Shown one piece after another: positions 18,218 through 27,840 of a stretch of 64,000 nucleotides of DNA. The stretch comes from Bacillus alkalicellulosilyticus (GTDB taxonomy: Bacteria > Bacillota > Bacilli > Bacillales > Bacillaceae_F). Made by a program: the position numbers and the translations under genes. The first letter of the stretch is position 1. Each line of letters begins with the position of its first letter. Under the pieces are notes generated by a model that searched no databases, had not been told where the DNA came from, and saw nothing but the letters and a program-made list of their open reading frames with translations. The stretch is from NCBI RefSeq assembly GCF_002019795.1, contig NZ_KV917381.1, positions 1,547,210 through 1,611,209 of the forward strand, written 5' to 3'.

Positions 18218-19969
18218 GTGTTTTCAGTATTAGGAAAGATTTTTTGGTTTTTTAAAAAGCATAAGAAACGATATGCTGTTGCGGTGACTTTATTAATTAT
18301 TGTTAGTATATTAGATGTGATTCCACCAATGCTCATTGGTTGGGCCATTGACGATATCCAATTTGGTACGATGACACCCGAACGTTTGCGTGAACTAGTC
18401 TTATTTTACGGAGGGCTCATTATCGTTAGTTATTCTCTAACGTATATATGGATGTACCAGTTGTTTGGTGGAGCTTTTTTATTAGAGAGAATGATGCGTT
18501 TTTCGTTTTTTAAGCATTTGCTTCGAATGACTCCAACTTTTTATGAGAAAAACCGAACTGGGGATTTGATGGCTCGTGCGACAAATGATTTAAAAGCGAT
18601 CTCAGTGACTGCTGGTTTTGGAATCCTAACCTTAGTCGATGCTACAATTTTTATGTTTGTCATTATAGCAGTCATGGGCTTTGTCATTAGTTGGCCTTTG
18701 ACAATTGCTGCGCTGTTACCAATGCCGATTATGGCACTTGCAATGAATATATACGGAAAAATCATTCATAAACGCTTTATGGCTGCTCAAGATTCATTTG
18801 GTGACATGAATGATTATGTTCTAGAATCGATTGCTGGGGTAAGAGTTAATCGTGCGTATGTTCAAGAGAAAGCGGATCAAGAGCGATTTAAGAGCATGAC
18901 AGACAAGGTCTTTGCTCGTAATATGGCAGTCGCTAGAACCGACTCGTTGTTTGAACCAACGATAAAAATATTAGTTGGAATCAGTTATGTGATTGGTCTT
19001 GGATACGGAGCATATCTTGTGTTTCATAATTCCATCACATTAGGAGAGCTTGTCTCCTTTAATGTATATTTAGGAATGCTCATCTGGCCGATGTTTGCGA
19101 TGGGAGAATTAATTAATATTATGCAGCGCGGAAATGCCTCACTTGACCGAGTCAATACGACGTTAAGCTATAAAGCAGATGTCCCTGATGCGGCAGACTC
19201 GATTGTAATGACTTTACCTCCTGGTACGATTGAATTTAACAACGTGAGGTTCAGCTATCCGTCGTCCACGGTTGAAAATCTTAAGGATATCAGCTTTTCG
19301 TTACAACCTGGGCAAACGCTTGGGATCGTTGGGAAGACAGGAAGTGGAAAAACAACGTTAGTTAAACAATTATTACGAGAGTATCCATTGGGAGAAGGAG
19401 AAATATCTATATCATCGATCCCACTTGAAACTATTTCCATTGATTCTCTTCATGACTGGATTGGCTATGTGCCACAAGAACAAATTTTATTTTCGAGAAC
19501 GATTCGAGAAAACATTTTATTTGGTCACTCGGAAGCGACTGAAACAGAAATTAGAAATGCGCTTCGATTAGCTGCTTTTGAACAAGATATCTTAACTCTT
19601 CCGAACGGGCTAGATACGCTAGTTGGAGAGAAAGGAGTTTCCTTGTCAGGTGGACAAAAGCAACGAATCTCGCTTGCGAGAGCTTTAATTAAAAAACCAG
19701 ATATTCTTATTTTAGATGATGCCATGTCTGCCGTGGATGGGAAAACAGAATCAACCATTATTACCCACCTACGAACAGAGAGAAAAGGGAAAACAACATT
19801 TATAACTGCTCACCGAATTTCTGCTGTTCAAGAGGCAGATTGGATTCTAGTCTTGGATAACGGATCAATTATTGAGGAAGGCACACATCAGCAACTTCTT
19901 GAAAGAGGTGGATGGTATAAGGAACAATTTGACCGTCAGCAAGCTGATTCATTTGGTGAGGTGATATAA
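18218..19969 (+). CDS. bmrC: Multidrug ABC exporter subunit, BmrC/YheI type
   Basis: The 583-residue half-transporter has six membrane helices (residues 1-320) and an ABC domain with Walker A GKTGSGKTT (about 372), signature LSGGQKQR (about 477), Walker B ILILDDAMSAVD and H-loop TAHRIS. Asp replaces the catalytic Glu after Walker B, the hallmark of the degenerate site of BmrC in BmrCD heterodimers. GAGGGAGGG is 10 bases before the GTG. bmrD follows one base after the stop. It likely exports antibiotics or dyes and is controlled by the upstream attenuator. Confidence 0.92.
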   Translation: MFSVLGKIFWFFKKHKKRYAVAVTLLIIVSILDVIPPMLIGWAIDDIQFGTMTPERLRELVLFYGGLIIVSYSLTYIWMYQLFGGAFLLERMMRFSFFKHLLRMTPTFYEKNRTGDLMARATNDLKAISVTAGFGILTLVDATIFMFVIIAVMGFVISWPLTIAALLPMPIMALAMNIYGKIIHKRFMAAQDSFGDMNDYVLESIAGVRVNRAYVQEKADQERFKSMTDKVFARNMAVARTDSLFEPTIKILVGISYVIGLGYGAYLVFHNSITLGELVSFNVYLGMLIWPMFAMGELINIMQRGNASLDRVNTTLSYKADVPDAADSIVMTLPPGTIEFNNVRFSYPSSTVENLKDISFSLQPGQTLGIVGKTGSGKTTLVKQLLREYPLGEGEISISSIPLETISIDSLHDWIGYVPQEQILFSRTIRENILFGHSEATETEIRNALRLAAFEQDILTLPNGLDTLVGEKGVSLSGGQKQRISLARALIKKPDILILDDAMSAVDGKTESTIITHLRTERKGKTTFITAHRISAVQEADWILVLDNGSIIEEGTHQQLLERGGWYKEQFDRQQADSFGEVI

Positions 19970-19970
19970 C

Positions 19971-22010
19971 ATGAGTAAAAAACAAACAGGGAAACGCCTG
20001 TTACGCTATGCGTTAACATTTAAAAAGACCATTCTCCTTGCCTTATTTCTACTTTTGCTTGCGGTAACTGCTGAACTTACGGGGCCATTTATCGCAAAAA
20101 AAATGATAGATGACCACATTCTTGGGATAGAATCGCCTTGGTTTGAAGTCACAGAGGAGACTAAAAAAGCAGTTGACTTTAATGGGATGTTTCTCAAAAG
20201 AGAAAAGTACCTTGAAGAGACAGAAAGTATAGGAGCAGAATATAGGATTGTTCAAGTAGGAAGAGACTTTTTCTTTCTAAATGAGCCGATTGAGTTTGAT
20301 GGTCAGCGAACGATCAATGAAGATCGTTTAACGATTTCAGTTGGAGACCAAGTTAAATCTTATGATGTAACGAAACTATCTACAACAGAAGTACTTGCAT
20401 TCTATCAACCAGAGGTTCAGTCGATAATTGTCCTTTTGTCATTTTACGTAGGTCTCTTGGTAATTGCAGCCTTCTTCCAATACGGAAAATCTGTACTATT
20501 GCAAAGGTCTGCCAATCGTATTATTCAAAAGATGCGGACAGATGTGTTTACTCAAATTGAGAGAGTGCCAGTCTCCTATTTTGATAATCTTCCAGCCGGG
20601 AAAATCGTCTCTAGAATTACAAATGATACAGAAGCAATTAGAGAATTATATGTAAAAGTATTAGCTACATTTGTGACGAGTATTTTCTATTTAATAGGTA
20701 TTTATGTTGCGCTTTTCATATTAAATGTGCAGCTCGCTTTACTTACATTGCTTGTGATACCGTTACTTATTGGTTGGATTATATTGTACCGGAAATATGC
20801 GTCCAAATATAATCATTATATTCGAACCAGGTTAAGTGATATTAATGCGATGATTAATGAAGCAATTCAAGGAATGCCGATCATTCACGTTTTTAGACAA
20901 AAGGAAAAGATATCTAAAGAATTTGAAAAGCTAAATCAAGAGCATTTTTCATTTCAAAACAAGTTATTACACTTAAATTCCCTAACATCTCATAATCTTG
21001 TTGGGGTCCTTCGAAATGTAACGTTTGTAGTGCTTATTTGGTATTTTGGTGGAAAGTCGTTAGAGGCAACCACTATGATATCGATTGGTATGATTTATGC
21101 GCTAGTTGACTATCTAGGAAGAATGTTTCAACCTGTTACTGATATGGTCAATCAATTAGCAGACCTAGAACAGGCAAGGGTGTCATCTGAACGAGTATTT
21201 GAATTAATGGATGAGCCAGGAGAAGATGTAATCCCTGGTACAATTACAAGATATAAAGGTCACGTGAAGTTTGACCACGTTTCCTTTGCCTATGAGGAAG
21301 GAAATGATGTGTTAAAAAACATTTCATTTGAAGCTAAGCCAGGAGAAACGGTTGCTCTTGTTGGCCATACAGGTTCAGGGAAGAGTTCCATTCTTAACCT
21401 CCTTTTCCGTTTTTATGACCCAGACAAGGGAAACATTTTAATTGATGGGAACAAGAGTATAGATATTCCTCGTCAACATTTACGACAGCATATGGCGATT
21501 GTATTGCAAGATCCCTTTTTATTTACAGGGACAATTGCTTCGAATGTCGGCTTAGATAATCCTACGATATCCAGAGAGACGATTGAACAATCTCTTAAGG
21601 ATGTTGGAGCAGATGCGTTTATTAATAGACTTCCTAAAAAATATGATGAGCCTGTCATTGAAAAGGGAAGTACATTATCAGCGGGTGAAAGACAATTAAT
21701 TTCATTCGCACGTGCTTTAGCATATGACCCAGCGATTTTAATTTTGGATGAAGCGACATCGAACATTGATACGGAAACAGAAGCGGTAATCCAACATGCG
21801 CTGCAAGTTATAAAAGAAGGTAGAACAACATTTATCATCGCGCACAGGCTTTCAACAATTAGACATGCGGATTGCATATTAGTGCTTGACCGAGGTGAGA
21901 TTGTAGAACGCGGAAATCATGAAGAATTACTAGAAAGAAAGGGTAAGTATTATCAAATGTATCAATTACAACATAGGAAAAACTTAGCTTCATCAAGTGT
22001 TTCTTCTTAA
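19971..22010 (+). CDS. bmrD: Multidrug ABC exporter subunit, BmrD/YheH type
   Basis: The 679-residue partner has an insert of about 85 residues after the first membrane helix (roughly 45-130), forming the extracellular domain known in BmrD. Its ABC domain has Walker A GHTGSGKSS (about 464), the unusual signature LSAGERQLIS and an intact Walker B ILILDEATSNID with catalytic Glu. So the pair would have one active and one degenerate ATP site. The spacing of one base to bmrC implies coupled translation. Confidence 0.93.
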   Translation: MSKKQTGKRLLRYALTFKKTILLALFLLLLAVTAELTGPFIAKKMIDDHILGIESPWFEVTEETKKAVDFNGMFLKREKYLEETESIGAEYRIVQVGRDFFFLNEPIEFDGQRTINEDRLTISVGDQVKSYDVTKLSTTEVLAFYQPEVQSIIVLLSFYVGLLVIAAFFQYGKSVLLQRSANRIIQKMRTDVFTQIERVPVSYFDNLPAGKIVSRITNDTEAIRELYVKVLATFVTSIFYLIGIYVALFILNVQLALLTLLVIPLLIGWIILYRKYASKYNHYIRTRLSDINAMINEAIQGMPIIHVFRQKEKISKEFEKLNQEHFSFQNKLLHLNSLTSHNLVGVLRNVTFVVLIWYFGGKSLEATTMISIGMIYALVDYLGRMFQPVTDMVNQLADLEQARVSSERVFELMDEPGEDVIPGTITRYKGHVKFDHVSFAYEEGNDVLKNISFEAKPGETVALVGHTGSGKSSILNLLFRFYDPDKGNILIDGNKSIDIPRQHLRQHMAIVLQDPFLFTGTIASNVGLDNPTISRETIEQSLKDVGADAFINRLPKKYDEPVIEKGSTLSAGERQLISFARALAYDPAILILDEATSNIDTETEAVIQHALQVIKEGRTTFIIAHRLSTIRHADCILVLDRGEIVERGNHEELLERKGKYYQMYQLQHRKNLASSSVSS

Positions 22011-22041
22011 TTGATGACGGTGTTCTTTCTGTTTATGAGTA

Positions 22042-22085
22042 GAGGGTGGGACAAAAGGTATGTTACCTTTTGTTCCACCCTCTTT
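22042..22085. repeat. Dispersed hairpin repeat family A, copy 2
   Basis: GAGGGTGGGACAAAAGGTA pairs with TACCTTTTGTTCCACCCTC and is flanked by T runs. It sits between convergent bmrD and des and would serve as a two-way terminator. Confidence 0.85.
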
Positions 22086-22095
22086 CTCTTTAAGG

Positions 22096-23133
22096 TCACT
22101 CTTGATGACTTGTATTCTCTATGTTTTCTACTTTTCCAATGGTACGGTCTTTTAGTTCTTTAAAGCTAATAAATTTTTTGAGTTCCTCATCCCATAGTCG
22201 GAATTTTAACGATTGTAAACTCGTCTTTAAGGTAATGGTCGTTACATGCTTTAATGGTTCATTAAAGTTATGTGCCTCCTCAAGTAAATAATTTGGAACT
22301 TTTGGGTTTAAGTGATGAACATGATGGAAGCCGATGTTTCCCGTTAGCCATTGAAGAATTTTAGGGAGTTTATAGTAGGAACTACCATCCACTGCGGCTT
22401 GAATATAAGACCATTCCCCTTCTTCCTCAAAATAGGAATCTTCAAATTGGTGTTGTACATAGAAAAGCCAGATTCCTGCTATTCCTGAAGCGATAAAAAT
22501 TGGTCCGTGAACCAATAAAAATTCCTTCCACCCAATGAATACGCATAATGCCCAAATAATCGCTACGATTGATATATTTGTGAAATACGTATTAAGCTTT
22601 TCTTTTCTTCTAGCTCCTTTTTTGTTAAATCGTTGCTGAATAAGAAATGCAAAGATAGGCCCGAGTACAAACATTACAAAAGGATTGCGATAAAGTCGGT
22701 AGGCAATTTTTTCCCACTTTGGCGATTCGACATACTCATATACCGTCATGACCCATATGTCTCCAACGCCCCGTTTATCAAGGTTTCCGCTCGTTGCATG
22801 ATGAATTGAGTGACTCCTTTGCCATTGGTTATAAGGAAAAAACGTCAGGATGCCAGTAATGTTCCCGATGACTTTATTAAGTCTACGGTTGCTAAAAAAG
22901 GAATGGTGGCAACAATCATGGAAAATAATGAAGACTCGAACTAAGAAACCGGCGTTAATGATACTGATAGCAAGTGTGAGTATGTACGAAATGGATAAGC
23001 TCATATAGGCAGCAATCCACAACGAGAAAAACGGGATAAGTGTATTTGCTAGTTGCCAGCTACTTGCTTTGTTATCTGGTTTTTCAAAAGGTGCTGTTTG
23101 TTTTCGTAGATGCTTTTCATTAAATGTGTTCAT
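22096..23133 (-). CDS. des: Acyl-lipid (delta-5) fatty acid desaturase
   Basis: The 345-residue membrane enzyme has the three His boxes of acyl-lipid desaturases: HDCCHHSF, HSIHH and HHVHH, with membrane helix pairs before and after. Sequence pattern along the whole length (for example RLYRNPF, LTGNIGFHHVHHL) follows B. subtilis Des, which puts a cis double bond into membrane phospholipid chains after cold shock. The regulating desKR two-component genes, next to des in B. subtilis, are absent here. The 23134-23305 gap to steA holds both divergent promoters; I could not place them firmly. Confidence 0.94.
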   Translation of the reverse strand: MNTFNEKHLRKQTAPFEKPDNKASSWQLANTLIPFFSLWIAAYMSLSISYILTLAISIINAGFLVRVFIIFHDCCHHSFFSNRRLNKVIGNITGILTFFPYNQWQRSHSIHHATSGNLDKRGVGDIWVMTVYEYVESPKWEKIAYRLYRNPFVMFVLGPIFAFLIQQRFNKKGARRKEKLNTYFTNISIVAIIWALCVFIGWKEFLLVHGPIFIASGIAGIWLFYVQHQFEDSYFEEEGEWSYIQAAVDGSSYYKLPKILQWLTGNIGFHHVHHLNPKVPNYLLEEAHNFNEPLKHVTTITLKTSLQSLKFRLWDEELKKFISFKELKDRTIGKVENIENTSHQE

Positions 23134-23305
23134 GTTTAGTCCTTTCCGTGGTAAAGAGATATTCTACATCGATAGTATGAGTTGATTTCCGTGATTTCAT
23201 AAGTATTATTTTTACAAATTTATACACCAAGGGGATAAATCTCTATGGAATTATATTGTAATAACTGCTCATACTAAAAAAAAGACGTATAGGGGAGTCA
23301 ATGTC

Positions 23306-24433
23306 ATGAAGAGATTTTTTGTTCAAGCGACAGCATATGAAGGTATCAAGACAAAAGTCTTAACTCGAACTCTTCCTAAAGGGAGTATTGCCGTTTTGCA
23401 TCATCAAGACATTGATGCAACTGCAGCTGAAAGCTTAATTGAGAGAAAGGTGAAGGCCGTTATAAATTTTAAAAGCTCTATGACTGGCACTTATGAGCAC
23501 AGTGGGGTTTTAGAATTATTACGTCACGATATTCCTATTTTTGATATAACAAAAGAGCTTAATTCTTCTATATCTCTTCATGAAAGTGTAGTAAAAATAT
23601 GGGGCAATCAATTATATGTAAAAGACGCTCATACATGGACACTGGCTGCAAATCTATATCCCTATTCATTAGAACGGTACTATCAATTACACTCGTTAAC
23701 ACAATTACACTTTCCAGAAGTGTTTCATTCTTTTGCTCATAATTCGTTTGAATATGGGAGAAAGGAATTACCTGAATTTAGTAAAAGACCCACTATTCCT
23801 GAGTGCTTCGAAAGGGTAAAAGACCAAGATGTATTAATAGTAGCTCGAGGAAGAGGTTATGAAGCAGATTTAAAAGCGGTAAAACGCTGGCTGAAAAAGA
23901 AAGACCTCATCGTAATCGCAGTCGATGGAGGAGCAGATGGGTTGTTACAGATTGGCATCGTCCCCCATTTGATAATAGGAGATATGGATTCTGTAAGCGT
24001 GAAGGCCCTCCATTGTGGGGCAAAGCTTTTAGCTCATAGCTATGCGGACGGAAGGTCACCAGGTAAAGAGTATTTACAAAGCTTGGGCTTAGAAGCGGAA
24101 ACGACTATGTTTATCGGGACTAGCGAAGATATGGCGATTTCATTTTCCTTTTGGGCTCAAGCGTCTTCTATTTTTTTAATAGGTAGTCATACATCCATGA
24201 ATGAATTTTTGGAAAAAGGAAGAGGGGGAATGGGCTCAAGCCTGCTCGTGAGAATGCAATCCGGTCACAAAGTCATTGACCTTAAGGGAATTCATCAGCT
24301 TGTTGACAAATCAGATGGATTGTCTCCTCATGTATCTACGTTTGCTTTGTCTGCCAGTTTTATAGCAGTTGCAGCTAATTCTTCAAAGCTTTTCGTGTTA
24401 CTTGCTATCCTGTGGAATTGGCTAGGAGGTTAA
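23306..24433 (+). CDS. steA: SteA-like protein (thiamin pyrophosphokinase-like fold)
   Basis: The 375-residue product matches the family named putative cytokinetic ring protein SteA, known from corynebacteria and mycobacteria (Rv1697 type). The central part resembles thiamin pyrophosphokinase (VIAVDGGADGLLQIGIVPHLIIGDMDSVS), and a C-terminal membrane helix (about residues 350-372) anchors it. AGGGGAG precedes the ATG. It opens a tightly packed four-gene operon with a SteB-like protein and two glycosyltransferases. Its biochemical activity is not known. Confidence 0.8.
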   Translation: MKRFFVQATAYEGIKTKVLTRTLPKGSIAVLHHQDIDATAAESLIERKVKAVINFKSSMTGTYEHSGVLELLRHDIPIFDITKELNSSISLHESVVKIWGNQLYVKDAHTWTLAANLYPYSLERYYQLHSLTQLHFPEVFHSFAHNSFEYGRKELPEFSKRPTIPECFERVKDQDVLIVARGRGYEADLKAVKRWLKKKDLIVIAVDGGADGLLQIGIVPHLIIGDMDSVSVKALHCGAKLLAHSYADGRSPGKEYLQSLGLEAETTMFIGTSEDMAISFSFWAQASSIFLIGSHTSMNEFLEKGRGGMGSSLLVRMQSGHKVIDLKGIHQLVDKSDGLSPHVSTFALSASFIAVAANSSKLFVLLAILWNWLGG

Positions 24434-24434
24434 A

Positions 24435-24902
24435 ATGAAGAAGCAAGAGATAAAAACGTTTTTTATTCTTTTCTTTATTTTTTTAACAGGCGTTTTTTCA
24501 GGACTACTCATCGATAAAGATTGGTTATCTGAGCAGGAATTTATGTATTATGAGCAAATTCGTGCAGAGAATAAATTACTTCATTATGAAAGAGAACACT
24601 GGCTCGCATTTGTCGGTGACCAACTGAGTCCGGTTCCAATCTATATATACTCAGAAGAAGATAGTGAAGGGGAAATAAGTCACCTACTACAGCAAGTGGG
24701 AATCGAACCGGTCGTCGTCAAAACAATTGATACGGTATTGGAAAAAGAAGGTATTTTTGTAGCGTTAGGACATGAACTACATGAAGAGTTTGAACTTCCT
24801 CATGTTGTGGTTGATGTGGTTCCACACCAAGACCATGACATTCTCCAGTTTTATTTATCGTTATTAAAAGTGAGGGGAGAGATATTCCGTGACGAAGGTT
24901 AG
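24435..24902 (+). CDS. steB: SteB/MctB-like short membrane protein
   Basis: The 155-residue protein has one N-terminal membrane helix (FFILFFIFLTGVFSGLLI) and an extracytoplasmic part of about 125 residues. It stands one base after steA, the place where actinobacteria have SteB (also described as the MctB copper transporter/outer channel family). It is shorter than actinobacterial forms and I assign it mostly by context. Confidence 0.6.
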   Translation: MKKQEIKTFFILFFIFLTGVFSGLLIDKDWLSEQEFMYYEQIRAENKLLHYEREHWLAFVGDQLSPVPIYIYSEEDSEGEISHLLQQVGIEPVVVKTIDTVLEKEGIFVALGHELHEEFELPHVVVDVVPHQDHDILQFYLSLLKVRGEIFRDEG

Positions 24903-25551
24903 TGTCATTGTGCCAGCTTATAATGAAGAGAAGACGATCGCTACTACGCTGATGACATTAAAAAATCAACCATGGGTTGATGAAGTGATAGTCGTCAATG
25001 ATGGGAGTACTGACCAAACTAGAACCCTTTCAGATTTTTATGGAGATCAAACGATTCACTTTGAGGAAAACAAAGGAAAGGGTGCGGCCCTTCAAGCGGG
25101 CTGGAAACAAGCTAGCGGAGACATTATTGTATGTGTAGATGCGGACTTAGAAGAATCTGTCGCGGAAGCTAAAAAACTAATAGAACCGTTCCAGTACTCA
25201 TTCATTGATTCAGTAATTGGTCGCTTGCCTTTACAAAGAACAAGAGGATTTGGAATAGTAAAAGAACGAGCCAAAAAAATTATTTATCAACAAACAGGGA
25301 AATGGATAACAGCACCGCTTTCAGGACAACGAGCATTTAGAAAAAAGTGGGTATCACTACTTACAAAAAAGTCTTACTACGGATTTGGTGTGGAAACAGC
25401 AATGACCATTGATATGTTGAAGGCTGGTGCCACTATTATTGAAGTGGATACCAATATCACACACCGAGCTACAGGAAAAGACGTAGCGGGATTTTTTCAT
25501 CGTGGAAAGCAATGGATTGAACTTGAAGTCGCAACATGGAGGAATATGTAG
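24889..25551 (+). CDS. Family 2 glycosyltransferase
   Basis: The 220-residue GT-A enzyme begins VSVIVPAYNEEKTIATTLMTL, has NDGSTDQT and a metal-binding CVDADLEES (DxD) motif and lacks membrane helices. It resembles dolichyl/polyprenyl-phosphate sugar transferases. The GTG start lies inside the 3' end of steB and the stop is immediately followed by the next start, so the genes are translationally coupled. Sugar and acceptor are unknown. Confidence 0.85.
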   Translation: MTKVSVIVPAYNEEKTIATTLMTLKNQPWVDEVIVVNDGSTDQTRTLSDFYGDQTIHFEENKGKGAALQAGWKQASGDIIVCVDADLEESVAEAKKLIEPFQYSFIDSVIGRLPLQRTRGFGIVKERAKKIIYQQTGKWITAPLSGQRAFRKKWVSLLTKKSYYGFGVETAMTIDMLKAGATIIEVDTNITHRATGKDVAGFFHRGKQWIELEVATWRNM

Positions 25552-26349
25552 ATGACTCTTTTGCTGATTTTTTCGATTCCGCTTCTTGCTTACGTTAGTA
25601 TGAGACTGTTTACTAAAGCAAACTGGATGGTGTTAAATTATCAAAAGGTAATGGTACCGTATAGTTTGGGGGTACTAATTATTTACGGTTATTTGCTTGC
25701 TTTTCTTATCTTTCCGGCGATACCGTTATTCTCTTATATGAGTATGTTATATATTATCGGAATTTGGATTATCGGGTTAATTGATGATGTATTTGGAGGG
25801 AAAGAGACAAAAGGACTTACCGGCCATTTTACTCAACTAATCACTCGTGGGAAAGTGAGTACAGGCCTATTAAAAGTGATCGGTACTGTTACATTAACAT
25901 ATGCGTTCCTTCTGTACCTTCAGCCCCTATCAATTGAATTATGGATTAGAAATGGTCTCATTTTGCTCCTTACCCCACATATAATGAATTTATTTGATAC
26001 ACGACCTTTACGAGTATGGAAAGTGTGTGTCATCTACGCTATATTATTAGTTGGTGTATTTCAAACAATGCCCTTTTTTGTTTATTTATATTTACTCATT
26101 TTCCTTTTTACTCATTATGTGTTTGAAGGTCATAAACTCGCAATGCTTGGTGATAATGGAGCGACTACACTTGGAGCTATTCTGGCGGTAGTAACCGTAT
26201 TTCATGCACCTACCCAATTTCAGTGGTATGTGGTCTTACTGTTTATCACGTTAACGATATTAGCAGAGCGGGTATCCTTCTCAAAATGGATTGAAAGCTC
26301 ACCACTGCTTCGCCGAATTGATAGGTGGGGCAATTATTCAACAAAATAA
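25552..26349 (+). CDS. MraY/WecA-like polyprenyl-phosphate sugar-1-phosphate transferase
   Basis: The 265-residue polytopic protein has about eight membrane helices with cytoplasmic motifs like those of the glycosyltransferase 4 family: GLIDDVFGG, NLFDTRPLRVWK and MLGDNGATTLGA. The last two resemble the catalytic NxxN/D and HxGDNG-type loops. It is shorter than typical MraY (about 320), so N-terminal helices may be lost. It likely moves a phospho-sugar to undecaprenyl phosphate. It starts directly after the GT2 stop. Confidence 0.72.
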   Translation: MTLLLIFSIPLLAYVSMRLFTKANWMVLNYQKVMVPYSLGVLIIYGYLLAFLIFPAIPLFSYMSMLYIIGIWIIGLIDDVFGGKETKGLTGHFTQLITRGKVSTGLLKVIGTVTLTYAFLLYLQPLSIELWIRNGLILLLTPHIMNLFDTRPLRVWKVCVIYAILLVGVFQTMPFFVYLYLLIFLFTHYVFEGHKLAMLGDNGATTLGAILAVVTVFHAPTQFQWYVVLLFITLTILAERVSFSKWIESSPLLRRIDRWGNYSTK

Positions 26350-26355
26350 ATCAGC

Positions 26356-26396
26356 AAACCACCAATGGATTAATAGCGATTCTTGGTGGTTTTTTC
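26356..26396 (+). terminator. Terminator of the steA operon
   Basis: AAACCACCAA pairs with TTGGTGGTTT, followed by TTTTTC. Confidence 0.85.
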
Positions 26397-26478
26397 TAGG
26401 TTGTGATGTAAAGGGGATTATTCATTAAATAGGAAACATATGGTAAGATTTTATATAGTGTGAAAAAGGAGGTGCGAC

Positions 26479-26832
26479 ATGGATATTACTCAATTTGTCT
26501 TTATTCTGCTCCTTATTATCTATTTGACCTACCATATAAAGAAGAACTATAACAATTTCTCAGATGAAGAGAAGGATAATCTGAAAACAGAAGTAAAAAC
26601 TTCTCCAATCCGTTTCTTTTTTGTTGTGCTAACTTCAAGTGGTATGATTGTTTTCACGATTGGTCTAATCCTGGAACGTGATCTGATAAAAGCTATTGGT
26701 TTTCTTTTTGTTGTGATAAACGGATATCTTGGGGTCTGTCAAATATGGGAAGAAAGAAAAGGAAGAAGTCTACTCTTATTCTGTATTTCCACCATAGGTC
26801 TTATTTTATTTTATATTTTTTATATAAGATAA
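26479..26832 (+). CDS. Small multi-pass membrane protein of unknown function
   Basis: The 117-residue protein has a hydrophobic start (FVFILLLIIYLTY), a charged loop of about 25 residues (NNFSDEEKDNLKTEVK), and three further hydrophobic segments. I do not recognise a family with certainty; DUF4181-like proteins have a similar pattern. AAAAAGGAGGTG gives a strong ribosome site. It precedes popT. Confidence 0.65.
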   Translation: MDITQFVFILLLIIYLTYHIKKNYNNFSDEEKDNLKTEVKTSPIRFFFVVLTSSGMIVFTIGLILERDLIKAIGFLFVVINGYLGVCQIWEERKGRSLLLFCISTIGLILFYIFYIR

Positions 26833-26938
26833 TTCATAGTAAAATCTAGCATACTTCTGAATAGACTTTTAGTAGGAGGCATTCTTTACAAGTAACTTCT
26901 CCTATTCTATTTTTGGGTAGTTAAAGAGGGGACATGAC

Positions 26939-27757
26939 ATGCTTAAGACACTGTATAAAGGAATGGCTGTTGGTATAACTGAAACTGTGCCAGGTGTAAG
27001 CGGGAGTACGGTAGCGATGATACTAGGGATTTACGAGAAATTGCTTTATTCAATAAGTATTATCACGACTCCTGATCGGAGAAAAGCAATCCCTTTTCTT
27101 GTTATATTTGGGTTAGGGATGATTATCGGATTTGCTTGTTCTATATTTACCATTAGCTTTTTATTAGACAACTTTAGAACACAAACACTTATATTTTTTG
27201 TGGGGATTATTGTAGGTTTTTTACCTCAACTTTGGAATGAGGCTAGGAGGCATTCCCTCTCTTCGTTTGAAGGCAGGCATTATGTAATCATCGCTCTTTT
27301 CTTTTTTATCGTTGTTATTGGACAAATTCTAGGAAGTGGATATGAACTTTCTAGCGAGAATATATCGAGGGGCGACTACATCTTCTTGTTTGGAGCGGGG
27401 CTTCTTGCTAGTACGGCGCTTGTCCTGCCAGGAATAAGCGGAGCGCTCATCCTTACAATACTAGGAGTATATGAAATAGCTACCCAATCATTATTAGATC
27501 TTCATTTGCCTATAATTATAGCCATTGGACTAGGGGTCATTGCGGGTGTTTTATTTACGAGTAAAGTAGTTCGTTATCTTTTAGAGCATTTTACATTAGC
27601 TGCCTATGCAGCAATGGTTGGACTTGTCTCTGGGTCGATTATTGCCATATTCAATGAGATAGAGGGTACGATTACAATACCGATTATCATTGTATCTGTT
27701 CTTACCTTTAACGGTGGATTAGCAGTCGTCCATCTGTTAAAACCAAAACATAGCTGA
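26939..27757 (+). CDS. popT: DUF368 polyprenyl-phosphate translocase (PopT family)
   Basis: The 272-residue membrane protein starts with the signature GMAVGITETVPGVSGSTVAMILGIYEKL and repeats it inverted as ALVLPGISGALILTILGVYEIA, typical of DUF368. The family has been shown to return undecaprenyl phosphate to the inner leaflet, and to matter most at alkaline pH. That fits an alkaliphile and the neighbouring genes that use such lipids. GAGGGG is 7 bases before the ATG. Confidence 0.88.
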   Translation: MLKTLYKGMAVGITETVPGVSGSTVAMILGIYEKLLYSISIITTPDRRKAIPFLVIFGLGMIIGFACSIFTISFLLDNFRTQTLIFFVGIIVGFLPQLWNEARRHSLSSFEGRHYVIIALFFFIVVIGQILGSGYELSSENISRGDYIFLFGAGLLASTALVLPGISGALILTILGVYEIATQSLLDLHLPIIIAIGLGVIAGVLFTSKVVRYLLEHFTLAAYAAMVGLVSGSIIAIFNEIEGTITIPIIIVSVLTFNGGLAVVHLLKPKHS

Positions 27758-27840
27758 AATTATCTTTAACATAAAAGAAGGATAAATGCTAGAAAAAGAG
27801 AATAGTTCATAAAAAATGTCATTTTCCAAGGAGATTGTAT

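Noticed and set aside
23306-24433. Thiamin pyrophosphokinase
   Set aside because: The fold motif is similar, but the length, extra N-terminal part and C-terminal membrane helix fit SteA.
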